Assembly (NCBI RefSeq): GCF_021295315.1
Contig: NZ_JAIMJA010000017.1
Coordinates: 28,511 to 92,510, forward strand
Origin: Motilimonas cestriensis
Lineage (GTDB): Bacteria > Pseudomonadota > Gammaproteobacteria > Enterobacterales > CBDFNC01
Direction of reading: 5' to 3'
Length of the DNA stretch: 64,000 nt
The position numbers and the translations under genes are program-made. Of this stretch, positions 56,242 through 64,000 are shown in pieces. How positions within the stretch are numbered: the first letter of the stretch is position 1; the number at the start of each line of letters is the position of its first letter. The notes under the pieces are model-generated. The model did not search any database. It had not been told where the DNA came from and saw nothing but the letters and a program-made list of their open reading frames with translations.

Positions 56242-57291
56242 TTAATCGGGGTAATTGCTCAGTAGTTTAAATTTAGTGGTTTCAGTGAGCAATTCGCAGT
56301 GCGTGAACGCTTTTTCAAATAATGGTTCATAACGTAAAAATTTATTGGCGACTAAAATCAGCCGGCCGCGGATTTTGAGATGCTGTTTGGCGTCAGCGAT
56401 TATTTGCTCGACCGCGCCATAATTCGTGTTTAATCCGGCATGGAAAGGAGGATTAGACACTAAGGTGGTATACCTTTGTCCAACTTCGCTATAAACGTCA
56501 CTTGGGAATACATGGGCATTTAGGCCATTTTTTGCCAAGGTAAGCTTGGCCGATTCGACCGCTAGTGCACTTACATCGGTCATTTCAACTTTTAGCTCAG
56601 GGTTTTGTTTAAGCAAAAAGCTGCCGATTACGCCTGCACCACAACCTATATCTAAGGCGTTGCCTTTAAGCGGGGCGATATTTTCTAACAGTAAACGGGT
56701 ACCGAGATCGAGCTCTTTAGCACTAAATACACCCGGTAAGCTAACTATGTCGAGGCGCTCGCCTTTTACTTCGCAAGGATAAGTGGTTAGCCAGTCGTCA
56801 AGCTGGAAAGGTTGACATGCTTGAGATATTTCAAGGGCAAGTAAACTACAACGGCGTGCGCTATCGAGCTTATTGGCCTTATTGCTGCTGTATGGCGTTA
56901 ACTGCTTATCTACTGATTTAATCCCGCCGCGGTTATCACCAACTAGATAGAGGATGCCACCCATTTTGATTTGTGGCACAACATTCGCCAGTAAATAGTC
57001 AACTTCAGCCTTTGTTTTAGGCAAATATACAATGACAGCATCAACTTCAAGCGGAGTTTCAGGGGTGAAGCTCGCGCCAAAGTCTAGTTCAATCTGATCC
57101 GATTGTTGCAGTGCTTGGTAAGCCGAGTAGTAGGTTGTAAACACGTGAACCGAATTACACACTTTCGCTAATTCAATTGCATAGGTGTCTTCAATGGCGC
57201 CAGCAACGAGTACAGACTTATCATTAAATTGGCTAATATTTCGTTCTAACACTTGGCTAGCTGAGGTTGGGGAGGAACTTATCGCGGTCAT
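56242..57291 (-). CDS. rsmC: 16S rRNA (guanine1207-N2)-methyltransferase RsmC
   Basis: 349 residues with two related methyltransferase domains. The N-terminal one is degenerate. The C-terminal one has the SAM site NALDIGCGAGVIGSFLL and the catalytic NPPF in LVSNPPFHAGLNTNY. Length fits RsmC (E. coli 343). Single gene. Confidence 0.96.
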   Translation of the reverse strand: MTAISSSPTSASQVLERNISQFNDKSVLVAGAIEDTYAIELAKVCNSVHVFTTYYSAYQALQQSDQIELDFGASFTPETPLEVDAVIVYLPKTKAEVDYLLANVVPQIKMGGILYLVGDNRGGIKSVDKQLTPYSSNKANKLDSARRCSLLALEISQACQPFQLDDWLTTYPCEVKGERLDIVSLPGVFSAKELDLGTRLLLENIAPLKGNALDIGCGAGVIGSFLLKQNPELKVEMTDVSALAVESAKLTLAKNGLNAHVFPSDVYSEVGQRYTTLVSNPPFHAGLNTNYGAVEQIIADAKQHLKIRGRLILVANKFLRYEPLFEKAFTHCELLTETTKFKLLSNYPD

Positions 57292-57555
57292 ATTGAGGCT
57301 TATGGCAAAAAAAGTGAGGGTATTATACCCGATGAATGCACCCCAAACAGCCTTTGATGGTTATTTTAGTTGAAGGTGAATTTGATGTAGGTTGAAAACA
57401 ATGAAAGAGCGAGCATTTATATTACTTATTTAGGCCATAGCTAACGGTTTCTATTGATTATTTGTATTACTTTGGTCTCATGCAGGCTAAGTCAAAAAAT
57501 CGGTTTTACGGTCTGTTATAATCAGTTGAAAATATAGTGTCGCCTACCGATTGCA

Positions 57556-59307
57556 ATGATTGGCAGAGGCGCAGAACCGAATAAGACTGGCTTGGATTTT
57601 ATGGAAGAAGAAAACAGTTTTTTGGCATTATTAACGCAGCAAGTTGCTGCCGCTGGCGATATGACGGATGTATATCAGCAAGCCCTTGATGAATTGCAAT
57701 TATATAGTGATGCGAGCAATTGCGCGATTATTTTAGTGCATCAAGGCTTTCAAGTGTTGGCAAAAAAGAACAGCCGTGATGAAGTGGTTTTTTACGACGG
57801 AGATTCAGCACTACGCCAACATAGTGATTTGCCGGAGTCATTCATAAAGTCAGTTGCTTATTCAAAAAAGTTTGAATATCAAATTAATTTCCAAGCGGAA
57901 GATGATATTTGGCAAACGCAATCCTTAGATATTCATGAAAGCGTTCAAGTTGCAGCACCAATCTTTCATGATGACGTGGTTTTTGCCATTTTATTTTTAG
58001 AAACCAGCAATAATGTCGATGTACTTGATGTTGATGAACAAAATATTATTAAATTGTTTGCTCAAACCATCGGGGCCGAGTTTGAAAAGCGTTATCTTTC
58101 TGAGCAGGCTCAGCTTGCGCAAGCAGAAAATGTGACAACGGCTAAAGCGCTAGGAGAAAAAGTCGCACAGTCTGAGATGTTTTTGTCGTTATTAACACAA
58201 TTGCACCGGGTGAGTATTGAGTTATCTAAAAGTGTCACGCTTAATGATCTTTATTACAACTCGGTACGCTTAGCGCAGCAATATTTACAAATTGACCGCA
58301 TGGCGATTTTTCTGATCGATCAAGAATCTAACAAAATGTTCGGTACCTATGGCACCGATGAAAATGGCAAAGTAGTTAATGAGTCATACTTTAGCAGTTC
58401 AATCCCTGAACACCCTGTGGTGCAAGAAACGTTGCGACGTAAAGACTACGTTATCGTGATTGAAGATACCGCGTTGCAGCATAACAAAAAAGACGTCGGA
58501 CGTGGCTGGAATGCCATGGTCGCCTTATGGGATGGCGACCAAGCATTAGGTTGGATCGCAGTGGATAATTTGATTAATCATCAGCCGTTAGAGTTACATC
58601 ATAAAGAGGTGCTTAAGCTGTATGCGGCGAATTTATCTCAATTAATTTTTAGAAAGCGTCAAGACGATCAATTATTACAATTTAATAAACAGTTAGAGCA
58701 AAGAGTATTAGAGCGTACTGCAGAGTTAGCATCGGCCAATTACGCATTAGAAAACGCAAACCGCGCATTAGAGTCCGCCAATATACAACTTGAGCGCCTT
58801 TCTATGATGGATGGTTTGACAGGTGTAAGTAATCGACGCTTTTTTGATGTTTCTCTACAAGCAGAGTGGGATCGAGCGCTAAGACACCGCTCGAGTTTAG
58901 CCTTGCTAATGCTCGATGTTGATAAATTTAAAGAATATAACGATTGTTATGGCCATATAGAGGGTGATAAAGCATTGCAACGTGTGGCGCAGAGCTTGCT
59001 TGTTCATGCTCGTCGTGCTGGCGAAGTGGTTGCGCGCTATGGCGGGGAAGAGTTTGTTATTTTGCTGCCGAATATGACCGCGTCGGCGGTGCATGTCGTG
59101 GCTGAGAATGTTTTGCAGGGAGTGAAAGCCTTAGGCATTGTTCATAAGGAGAGCGACGTCTGTCAGGTTGTCAGTGTGAGCGTTGGTATCGCGAGCATTA
59201 CTCCGAATAAAGACTTATCCTCGAGCGAGTTAGTCGATAAGGCAGACAAAGCGCTGTACAAGGCAAAATCATTGGGTCGCGATCAATATGTATTCGCGAC
59301 GGAGTAA
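57556..59307 (+). CDS. GAF-GAF-GGDEF diguanylate cyclase
   Basis: 583 residues, no membrane helix. Two GAF-like sensor domains (about 20-185 and 215-370), a coiled coil with repeats (about 375-420, LASANYALENANRALESANI), then a GGDEF domain (about 420-583). The active-site motif GGEEF is intact at residues 496-500, in VVARYGGEEFVILLPN, and LTGVSNRRFFDVSL opens the domain. The product-inhibition I-site RxxD is RAGE here, so feedback may be weak or absent. Predicted cytosolic c-di-GMP synthase. An ATG at 57601 (MEEENSFL) is an alternative start; neither has a good ribosome-binding site. Confidence 0.94.
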   Translation: MIGRGAEPNKTGLDFMEEENSFLALLTQQVAAAGDMTDVYQQALDELQLYSDASNCAIILVHQGFQVLAKKNSRDEVVFYDGDSALRQHSDLPESFIKSVAYSKKFEYQINFQAEDDIWQTQSLDIHESVQVAAPIFHDDVVFAILFLETSNNVDVLDVDEQNIIKLFAQTIGAEFEKRYLSEQAQLAQAENVTTAKALGEKVAQSEMFLSLLTQLHRVSIELSKSVTLNDLYYNSVRLAQQYLQIDRMAIFLIDQESNKMFGTYGTDENGKVVNESYFSSSIPEHPVVQETLRRKDYVIVIEDTALQHNKKDVGRGWNAMVALWDGDQALGWIAVDNLINHQPLELHHKEVLKLYAANLSQLIFRKRQDDQLLQFNKQLEQRVLERTAELASANYALENANRALESANIQLERLSMMDGLTGVSNRRFFDVSLQAEWDRALRHRSSLALLMLDVDKFKEYNDCYGHIEGDKALQRVAQSLLVHARRAGEVVARYGGEEFVILLPNMTASAVHVVAENVLQGVKALGIVHKESDVCQVVSVSVGIASITPNKDLSSSELVDKADKALYKAKSLGRDQYVFATE

Positions 59308-59345
59308 TGTTTTATGACGTTGCGCTTGCGTTCAGTCGCGTCGAA

Positions 59346-59654
59346 TTAATTTTCTATTTCAATGAGTTTATCGAAATGAGCAATTTTTAGGATTTTTAGT
59401 ACGGTATTGGATGGATGGCTTATTTTGACTGCGCCAAGCTTGGACGTTTCAGTGTGCTCTTTCAATAGCAGCATCATGCCTAACGCTGAGCTGTCCATAT
59501 ACTGGGCTTCACTAAGATTGATATTATAAACCAAATCGGGCTGTTGATCTTGATAGCAGGCCCGAAACTCACGATGTAAAGAATAATCAAATCGGCCATG
59601 AATGATGATTTCCAATTCCGAATCGTTATTTATTAAGCGTTTAGTAATTGACAT
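59346..59654 (-). CDS. STAS-domain anti-sigma-factor-antagonist-like protein
   Basis: 102 residues from the ATG at 59654 (a GTG four codons upstream is possible). Single STAS domain: LEIIIHGRFDYSLHREFRAC, then YNINLSEAQYMDSSALGMML. The serine pair in MDSSALG is where SpoIIAA-type proteins are phosphorylated by a partner kinase. No kinase or phosphatase gene of this system lies next to it. It is convergent with the GGDEF gene; the two may or may not be related functionally. Confidence 0.9.
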   Translation of the reverse strand: MSITKRLINNDSELEIIIHGRFDYSLHREFRACYQDQQPDLVYNINLSEAQYMDSSALGMMLLLKEHTETSKLGAVKISHPSNTVLKILKIAHFDKLIEIEN

Positions 59655-59751
59655 AATCTTATCCACTTAAGCGTAATTTGAAACTAAGCTGCTTCGCAGC
59701 CTATAGTTTTAAGCGATTTCAATGCTCTATAGGAATATAGCAGCAATCTGC

Positions 59752-60684
59752 TTATTCGTTTGTTTTGGCTTCAATATATTTGACTATCCTTTCACATAAT
59801 TGATGTGTTGTTAATAAGCTATCTAAATAATCATGTTGTGGCTGGCCTTTTTTGATCTGAGATAGCCAAGAATCTAATAAATCGTCAAATCCGCGCTTGT
59901 AAAGGGTGCTTTGCCAATCAGAGAACAGCATGGGGTTCGTCATGTTGTCGCTAAAATGCTGGCCTTGTCGTAAATTGTCAACTTGCCAGTGTTGGTTGTC
60001 ACTAAACGCTTCAATTCGTTCAAATGTTTGCCCACTTATCCGGTTCATACTGCCTTCTATCAATGTGTTTTCGCTGGCGATACGTAGAAAAACGGCGGCT
60101 AATTGCTGCTGTTTCATCACAAAATGAATTTGTGGCTCTATGGGGGTTGCTGGGCGGCCAAAATAGAGCAAGCTATCAACAACATGAATAAAGTCATCGA
60201 AAATGAACTGGCGAATATTACCGGGCAAGTTGTGACGATTTTTTTGCCAACGCAAGTGATTGAGTTGCTCAGTTTTTAGGGGCTGTAATAAAGGGGCAAA
60301 GCGGCGGTTAAAGCCAGTGCATAAAGGGGTGTTGTTTGCTTTAGCTAAATTAATTAACTGGTTAACCTGTTCAAAATTATCGCTTATAGGCTTGTCGATT
60401 AAGGTGGCGATGCCCGCTTTTATGCTGGCAGAGGCGATCTCAAAATGACTCTCGGTTGCACTGTGGATCATGATTGCATCCGGGGCTGCGTTTATTGCAT
60501 CATTTATATCTGTGTAGGTTTCTTTGATGCGGTATTGCTGCGCTAGCCGCGATAAGGTATCACTATTTCGAGTGCAAAAAATGGGCTCAACCTCAGGGTG
60601 TTGACAAACAATGGGAAGCCAAGCTTTTTGCGCTATATCACCTAATCCCACCAATGCGATTCGCAGTTTTCCAGTTATGGCCAT
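59752..60684 (-). CDS. mviM: Gfo/Idh/MocA oxidoreductase, MviM-like
   Basis: 310 residues from the ATG at 60684, which has GAGAG just upstream; an ATG at 60699 and TTG at 60702 are alternatives. N-terminal Rossmann fold LRIALVGLGDIAQKAWLPIV. IDKPISDNFEQVNQLINLAK carries the family EKP/DKP lysine. GFNRRFAPLLQPL and WQSTLYKRGFDDLLDSWL resemble E. coli MviM (YceM). The substrate is unknown for this group. It is divergent from hmuU. Confidence 0.85.
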   Translation of the reverse strand: MAITGKLRIALVGLGDIAQKAWLPIVCQHPEVEPIFCTRNSDTLSRLAQQYRIKETYTDINDAINAAPDAIMIHSATESHFEIASASIKAGIATLIDKPISDNFEQVNQLINLAKANNTPLCTGFNRRFAPLLQPLKTEQLNHLRWQKNRHNLPGNIRQFIFDDFIHVVDSLLYFGRPATPIEPQIHFVMKQQQLAAVFLRIASENTLIEGSMNRISGQTFERIEAFSDNQHWQVDNLRQGQHFSDNMTNPMLFSDWQSTLYKRGFDDLLDSWLSQIKKGQPQHDYLDSLLTTHQLCERIVKYIEAKTNE

Positions 60685-60798
60685 GGCTCTCTCACTCATC
60701 AAAGGTTGTATTTATTTGTGTATTTAACTAAGCGGTTTTTTTCCCAGCTTAGTGTTTGCTAGTGTTATCATAGCGCTACCTTATGAGTCTGTGCCAGA

Positions 60799-61851
60799 GT
60801 GATAGTGAAAATAAGTCGAGTACCAGTTGTATTTGCTATATTGAGTGTAAGCTTGTTAGCCATCATGCTGTTTTCTTTAATGATCGGGCCTCTTTCTTTT
60901 AGTCCTTGGCAAAGTTTGCAAACCTTGGGGGCTTTGTTCGTACCAGAGACATTTTCTGATATCAATGCAACGCACATCATGGTGATGCAAAACTTACGCT
61001 TACCTCGCACCTTGCTATGTTTGTTAGTCGGTGCCAACTTAGCCTTGTGCGGCGCAATGATGCAGGGATTATTTCGTAATGCGTTGGCAGACCCTGCTAT
61101 TATCGGCGTCTCAAGTGGCGCGGCATTGGGGGCGGCGGGGGCTATTTTTCTGAGCAGTTTAGTGCTGCCCTTTTCATCAACCATAAGTAATGAGTTGTTG
61201 GTGGCTTTGTTTGCTTTTTTAGGCGGGGTTGTGGTGACTTTTTTAGTGCTCAACATTGCATCGACTCGCCATGGTACGTCGGTTAGTGTGATGCTATTAG
61301 CGGGGATTGCTATTACTGCGCTCGCGGGGGCGGGGATTGCTATTTTGTCTTACTTTGCTGATGACACTGTACTGCGAAATATCGTGGCATGGCAATTAGG
61401 CAGTTTGGTGGGGGCAAACTGGATCATGGTTGGTCTTTGCGCCCTGGTTAGTATGGTGTTATTTGCTTTTATAAAGCCCGTCGCTAAGCCGTTAAATGCG
61501 TTGTTACTTGGTGAGTCTGAAGCTCGTCATTTAGGTGTTAATGTGCAGTGGTTAAAAAATACCTTAGTCGTGCTAACGGCTTTAGCAGTTGGTGTTAGTG
61601 TTGCCTGTGTGGGGTTAATTGGCTTTGTTGGGCTGGTGGTGCCGCACTTGATTCGTTTATTAGTTGGGCCAGATCATCGTTATTTATTACCCCTTTCTGG
61701 TTTACTCGGCGCCTGTTTTTTATTGCTGGCTGACTTGTTGGCCCGCACCTTATTTATGCCTATTGAGCTACCTGTTGGCGTGGTAATGGGGTGTATTGGG
61801 GCGCCGTTTTTTATCTTTTTGTTAATGCAACAAAAACAATATATGGTTTGA
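60799..61851 (+). CDS. hmuU: Heme/iron ABC transporter permease (FecCD family)
   Basis: 350 residues with about nine or ten membrane helices, GTG start. Segments NLRLPRTLLCLLVGANLALC, GLFRNALADPAIIGVSSGAA and GFVGLVVPHLIRLLVGPDHR are characteristic of FecCD-type permeases and closest in wording to HmuU heme permeases. It is followed after 1 nt by an ATPase gene of HmuV type. No periplasmic binding protein (HmuT) or TonB/ExbBD gene is adjacent, so the substrate is inferred from the pair only. Confidence 0.87.
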   Translation: MIVKISRVPVVFAILSVSLLAIMLFSLMIGPLSFSPWQSLQTLGALFVPETFSDINATHIMVMQNLRLPRTLLCLLVGANLALCGAMMQGLFRNALADPAIIGVSSGAALGAAGAIFLSSLVLPFSSTISNELLVALFAFLGGVVVTFLVLNIASTRHGTSVSVMLLAGIAITALAGAGIAILSYFADDTVLRNIVAWQLGSLVGANWIMVGLCALVSMVLFAFIKPVAKPLNALLLGESEARHLGVNVQWLKNTLVVLTALAVGVSVACVGLIGFVGLVVPHLIRLLVGPDHRYLLPLSGLLGACFLLLADLLARTLFMPIELPVGVVMGCIGAPFFIFLLMQQKQYMV

Positions 61852-61852
61852 T

Positions 61853-62620
61853 ATGCTGCAAGCGGTCGACGTTAATTTAACCCGTGATGATAAAGCCGTA
61901 TTAACTGAGGTTAATGTGGCGCTTAATTGTAATGAAGTGGTCGCGCTAGTGGGGCCTAATGGTGCGGGAAAGTCGAGTTTATTTAATGTCATCAGCGGCG
62001 AGCTGTTAAGTTCAGGGCAAGTCTTTATCGAGCAGTTATTACGGGACTCATGGTCGCCTCCTGAACTGGCACAGCGATTGGCTATTTTGCCACAAAGCTC
62101 GCAATTAAATTTTCCTTTCTCAGCCTTTGAAGTCGTTAATATTGGCCGGATGAACAAAACGACCAGCCACCTTGAAAATGAGCGGGTGATCTCTCAAGTG
62201 ATGAGCTGGGCTGATATTCAAGATAAAGCGCAGAATATTTATACTCATCTATCGGGTGGTGAAAAACAAAGAGTACAACTTGCACGAATTTTTGCCCAGA
62301 TATGGGAGAAACCAAGCCAAGGTGGACGATATTTATTATTAGATGAGCCAACCGCGGCGTTGGATCTGTATCATCAACATCAGCTATTGAATTTACTCAA
62401 AGAATTGGCCCAGCAGCAAATAGGCTCGTTAGTCGTGCTGCATGATTTAAATCTTGCAGCGAGGTATGCTGATCGCGTTGTGGTGCTTGACCACGGCAAG
62501 GTGGTTGCTCAAGGGGCGAGTAACGAAGTTTTTACTCAGTCATTGTTAAAGAGTGTATTTTCATTAGAGTGTGAAATTATTACTCATCCGACAGCGGGTT
62601 ACCCCGTTATTTTATGTTAG
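61853..62620 (+). CDS. hmuV: Heme/iron ABC transporter ATP-binding protein
   Basis: 255 residues. Walker A GPNGAGKSSL at about 35-44, signature LSGGEKQRVQLARIFAQI, Walker B YLLLDEPTAALD and the H-loop VVLHDLNLAARYAD. The Q-loop region LPQSSQLNFPFSAFEVVNIG is typical of HmuV rather than FecE or BtuD. Together with HmuU it forms the inner-membrane part of a heme importer. Translationally close-coupled to hmuU. Confidence 0.88.
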   Translation: MLQAVDVNLTRDDKAVLTEVNVALNCNEVVALVGPNGAGKSSLFNVISGELLSSGQVFIEQLLRDSWSPPELAQRLAILPQSSQLNFPFSAFEVVNIGRMNKTTSHLENERVISQVMSWADIQDKAQNIYTHLSGGEKQRVQLARIFAQIWEKPSQGGRYLLLDEPTAALDLYHQHQLLNLLKELAQQQIGSLVVLHDLNLAARYADRVVVLDHGKVVAQGASNEVFTQSLLKSVFSLECEIITHPTAGYPVILC

Positions 62621-62645
62621 TCAATGTCGAATAGGGGAGATTGTA

Positions 62646-63296
62646 ATGCTTACTGAGCAACAAGTGGATCAATATGGTCAGCTACTTTGGCATGACTTGA
62701 CGCTTTATTCCCCGCTGGCGCCTGCCAGCTGTATCATAGTTATGGGCTCTATCGATGTGAGAACGGCGCAGCGCGCGGCTGAATTAATGTTGCAGGGATT
62801 AGCTCCTTATGTGGTTTTTTCCGGCAATTGTGGCCGCAATACAGAGGGGCTGTTTAATAAAACGGAGGCCGAAGTTTTTGCTGAGGTTGCCCATCGAGCT
62901 GGCGTGCCGGGATCCCGCATTTTGTTGGAGACTAGAGCAACCAATACTGGTGAAAATGTGAAATTTTCAATGGCGCTCCTCGCTGAGCGAGGTATTGACG
63001 TTGATAGCGTTATTTTGGTGCATAAAGATTTTGCCACCAAACGTGCTTTTGCCACATTCAAGCAACACTTTCCTGATATTGATGCAAGGGTTACAGGGCC
63101 GCAGCTGACTTATACATCTTACCCTAACGATATTATTGATAAGCCTTTGTTTATTCATACTCTGGTTGGTGATATGCAGCGCATGAAGCTTTATCCTGCG
63201 CTGGGTTACCAACTTGCTATGCCAATCGATAGCGAGGCTTGGCGAGCTTATCAAGCCTTAGTGGCGGCAGGGTTTACTGAGCAAGTTATTCCTTAA
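62646..63296 (+). CDS. YdcF-like DUF218 family protein
   Basis: 216 residues from the ATG at 62646, with AGGGGAG 7 nt upstream; the frame is open further into hmuV but lacks a start signal there. DUF218 features: CIIVMGSIDVRTAQRAAELM, VVFSGNCGRNTEG, FAEVAHRAGVPGSRILLETR and the ATNTGENV segment. E. coli YdcF binds S-adenosylmethionine; its function is unknown. No membrane helix, unlike SanA/ElyC members. 25 nt after hmuV, so likely co-transcribed. Confidence 0.88.
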   Translation: MLTEQQVDQYGQLLWHDLTLYSPLAPASCIIVMGSIDVRTAQRAAELMLQGLAPYVVFSGNCGRNTEGLFNKTEAEVFAEVAHRAGVPGSRILLETRATNTGENVKFSMALLAERGIDVDSVILVHKDFATKRAFATFKQHFPDIDARVTGPQLTYTSYPNDIIDKPLFIHTLVGDMQRMKLYPALGYQLAMPIDSEAWRAYQALVAAGFTEQVIP

Positions 63297-63329
63297 ATTT
63301 TATTTCTCGTGTTCCGAGAAGGAGTTCAA

Positions 63330-64000
63330 ATGAAGATTAAATCTGTTGGTATAGTAGGTGCTGGTAACGTCGGCGTTGCCGGCGCTTATGCGATTTATTT
63401 GCAGCAGCTTTGCAGTGAAATTATTTTAGTTGATCTTGATAAAGCGCGAGCTGAAGGAGAAGCGCTCGATCTAATGCATGGTCAAGGGATCACTGGACGA
63501 GTGAAGGTGAAAGCAGGGGATTACGCCGACTTAACTGATTGTGATGTAATTATCGTGACGGCAGGAGCCGCGCAAAAACCGGGAGAAACGCGGTTAGATT
63601 TACTCAATAAAAATGCCGCAATTTTTAAATCTATTACGGCTGAGCTAGATCAGTATGCGCCCAATGCTATTGTGGTGATAGCCTCTAACCCAGTTGATAT
63701 TTTAACTTATATTTTTCAAGAGTTGTCTAGTCGTCCTAATAGTAAAGTGATAGGGACCGGCACGGTATTAGACACCAGTCGTCTCAAGTCCTTGCTGAGT
63801 GAGCATTATGATGTCGATCCGGCGTCAATTCACGGCTATATATTAGGCGAACATGGCGACTCTGAGTTTGCTGCGTGGAGCACTATCACTATCGGTGGAG
63901 TATCAGTTGTCGGTAATGAAGTATTAGGGATTGCTTATAATCAGCAAGATATCGACCAGTTGTATGAGCATGTAAAAAGTGCTGCGTACAAAATTATTGC
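63330..64000 (+). CDS. ldh: L-lactate dehydrogenase, cut by the window end
   Basis: The first 223 residues are present, with no stop before base 64000. AAGGAG lies 5 nt before the ATG. NAD-binding VGIVGAGNVGVAGAYAIY, the substrate-specificity segment AGAAQKPGETRLDLLNKN and the catalytic histidine in ILGEHGDSEF. Gln at the specificity position (QKPGETR) points to lactate rather than malate dehydrogenase, which has Arg there. It reduces pyruvate to L-lactate with NADH. The fructose-1,6-bisphosphate site cannot be judged because the C-terminal part is missing. Confidence 0.93.
   Translation, partial: MKIKSVGIVGAGNVGVAGAYAIYLQQLCSEIILVDLDKARAEGEALDLMHGQGITGRVKVKAGDYADLTDCDVIIVTAGAAQKPGETRLDLLNKNAAIFKSITAELDQYAPNAIVVIASNPVDILTYIFQELSSRPNSKVIGTGTVLDTSRLKSLLSEHYDVDPASIHGYILGEHGDSEFAAWSTITIGGVSVVGNEVLGIAYNQQDIDQLYEHVKSAAYKII

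Noticed and set aside
60799-62620. BtuCD vitamin B12 transporter for the BtuB receptor
   Set aside because: Permease and ATPase segments (GLFRNALADPAIIGVSSGAA; LPQSSQLNFPFSAF) look like HmuUV, and no cobalamin riboswitch precedes them.

Overview
The window is ordinary housekeeping chromosome of a gammaproteobacterium, most likely a marine member of the Alteromonadales/Vibrionales side of the class (Shewanella, Agarivorans or Motilimonas-like). The inference rests on the Na+-pumping oxaloacetate decarboxylase operon, the gene orders gshA-lipoprotein-luxS-corB-ypjD-ffh, rpsP-rimM-trmD-rplS, mutH/rppH-ptsP-lgt, mutY-yggX-mltC-tRNA, hemW-rdgB-DUF4426-yggU-yggT-proC-yggS/pilTU and valS-holC-pepA/lptFG, and on full-length protein resemblance to those families. 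Base composition looks even across the window, and there is no integrase, transposase, prophage or CRISPR array.

Layout. 1-0.5 kb: four tandem tRNA-Arg(ACG) genes on a 148-bp repeat (the first is cut by the window edge). 1-4.4 kb: oadGAB. 4.4-10.5 kb: small membrane proteins, gshA, a lytic-transglycosylase-like lipoprotein, luxS, corB and ypjD. 10.7-14.4 kb: ffh and the ribosomal-protein/tRNA-modification operon. 14.4-20 kb: a stand-alone glycogen-binding domain protein, mutH, a DnaA-box cluster in the position of E. coli DARS2, rppH, ptsP, lgt. 20-27.4 kb: thyA, a chemoreceptor, trmB, mutY-yggX-mltC and an alternating Phe/Thr tRNA array. 27.4-33.9 kb: a second chemoreceptor, a DnaJ-related protein, a DUF3302/HlyD pair, and a cobalamin riboswitch with btuB. 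33.9-42.3 kb: hemW to yggS operon, pilTU, yaaA and an HTH-2TM protein. 42.4-50.4 kb: valS-holC-pepA, lptFG and an RDD protein. 50.6-57.3 kb: tRNA-Leu(CAA), small proteins, a ComFB-family protein, glgA and two glgC paralogues, rsmC. 57.5-64 kb: a GAF-GGDEF protein, a STAS protein, an MviM-like oxidoreductase, hmuUV, a YdcF-like protein and the 5' part of an L-lactate dehydrogenase gene.

Functional links: glgC-glgC-glgA plus the CBM48 protein point to glycogen storage; DARS2-like DNA, mutH, mutY, rdgB and holC concern replication and its fidelity; btuB and hmuUV concern B12 and heme/iron uptake; two chemoreceptors, PilTU and a GGDEF enzyme concern motility and surface behaviour. I found no obviously undescribed multi-gene system. 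The strongest non-coding signal is the cluster of eight DnaA boxes between mutH and rppH.
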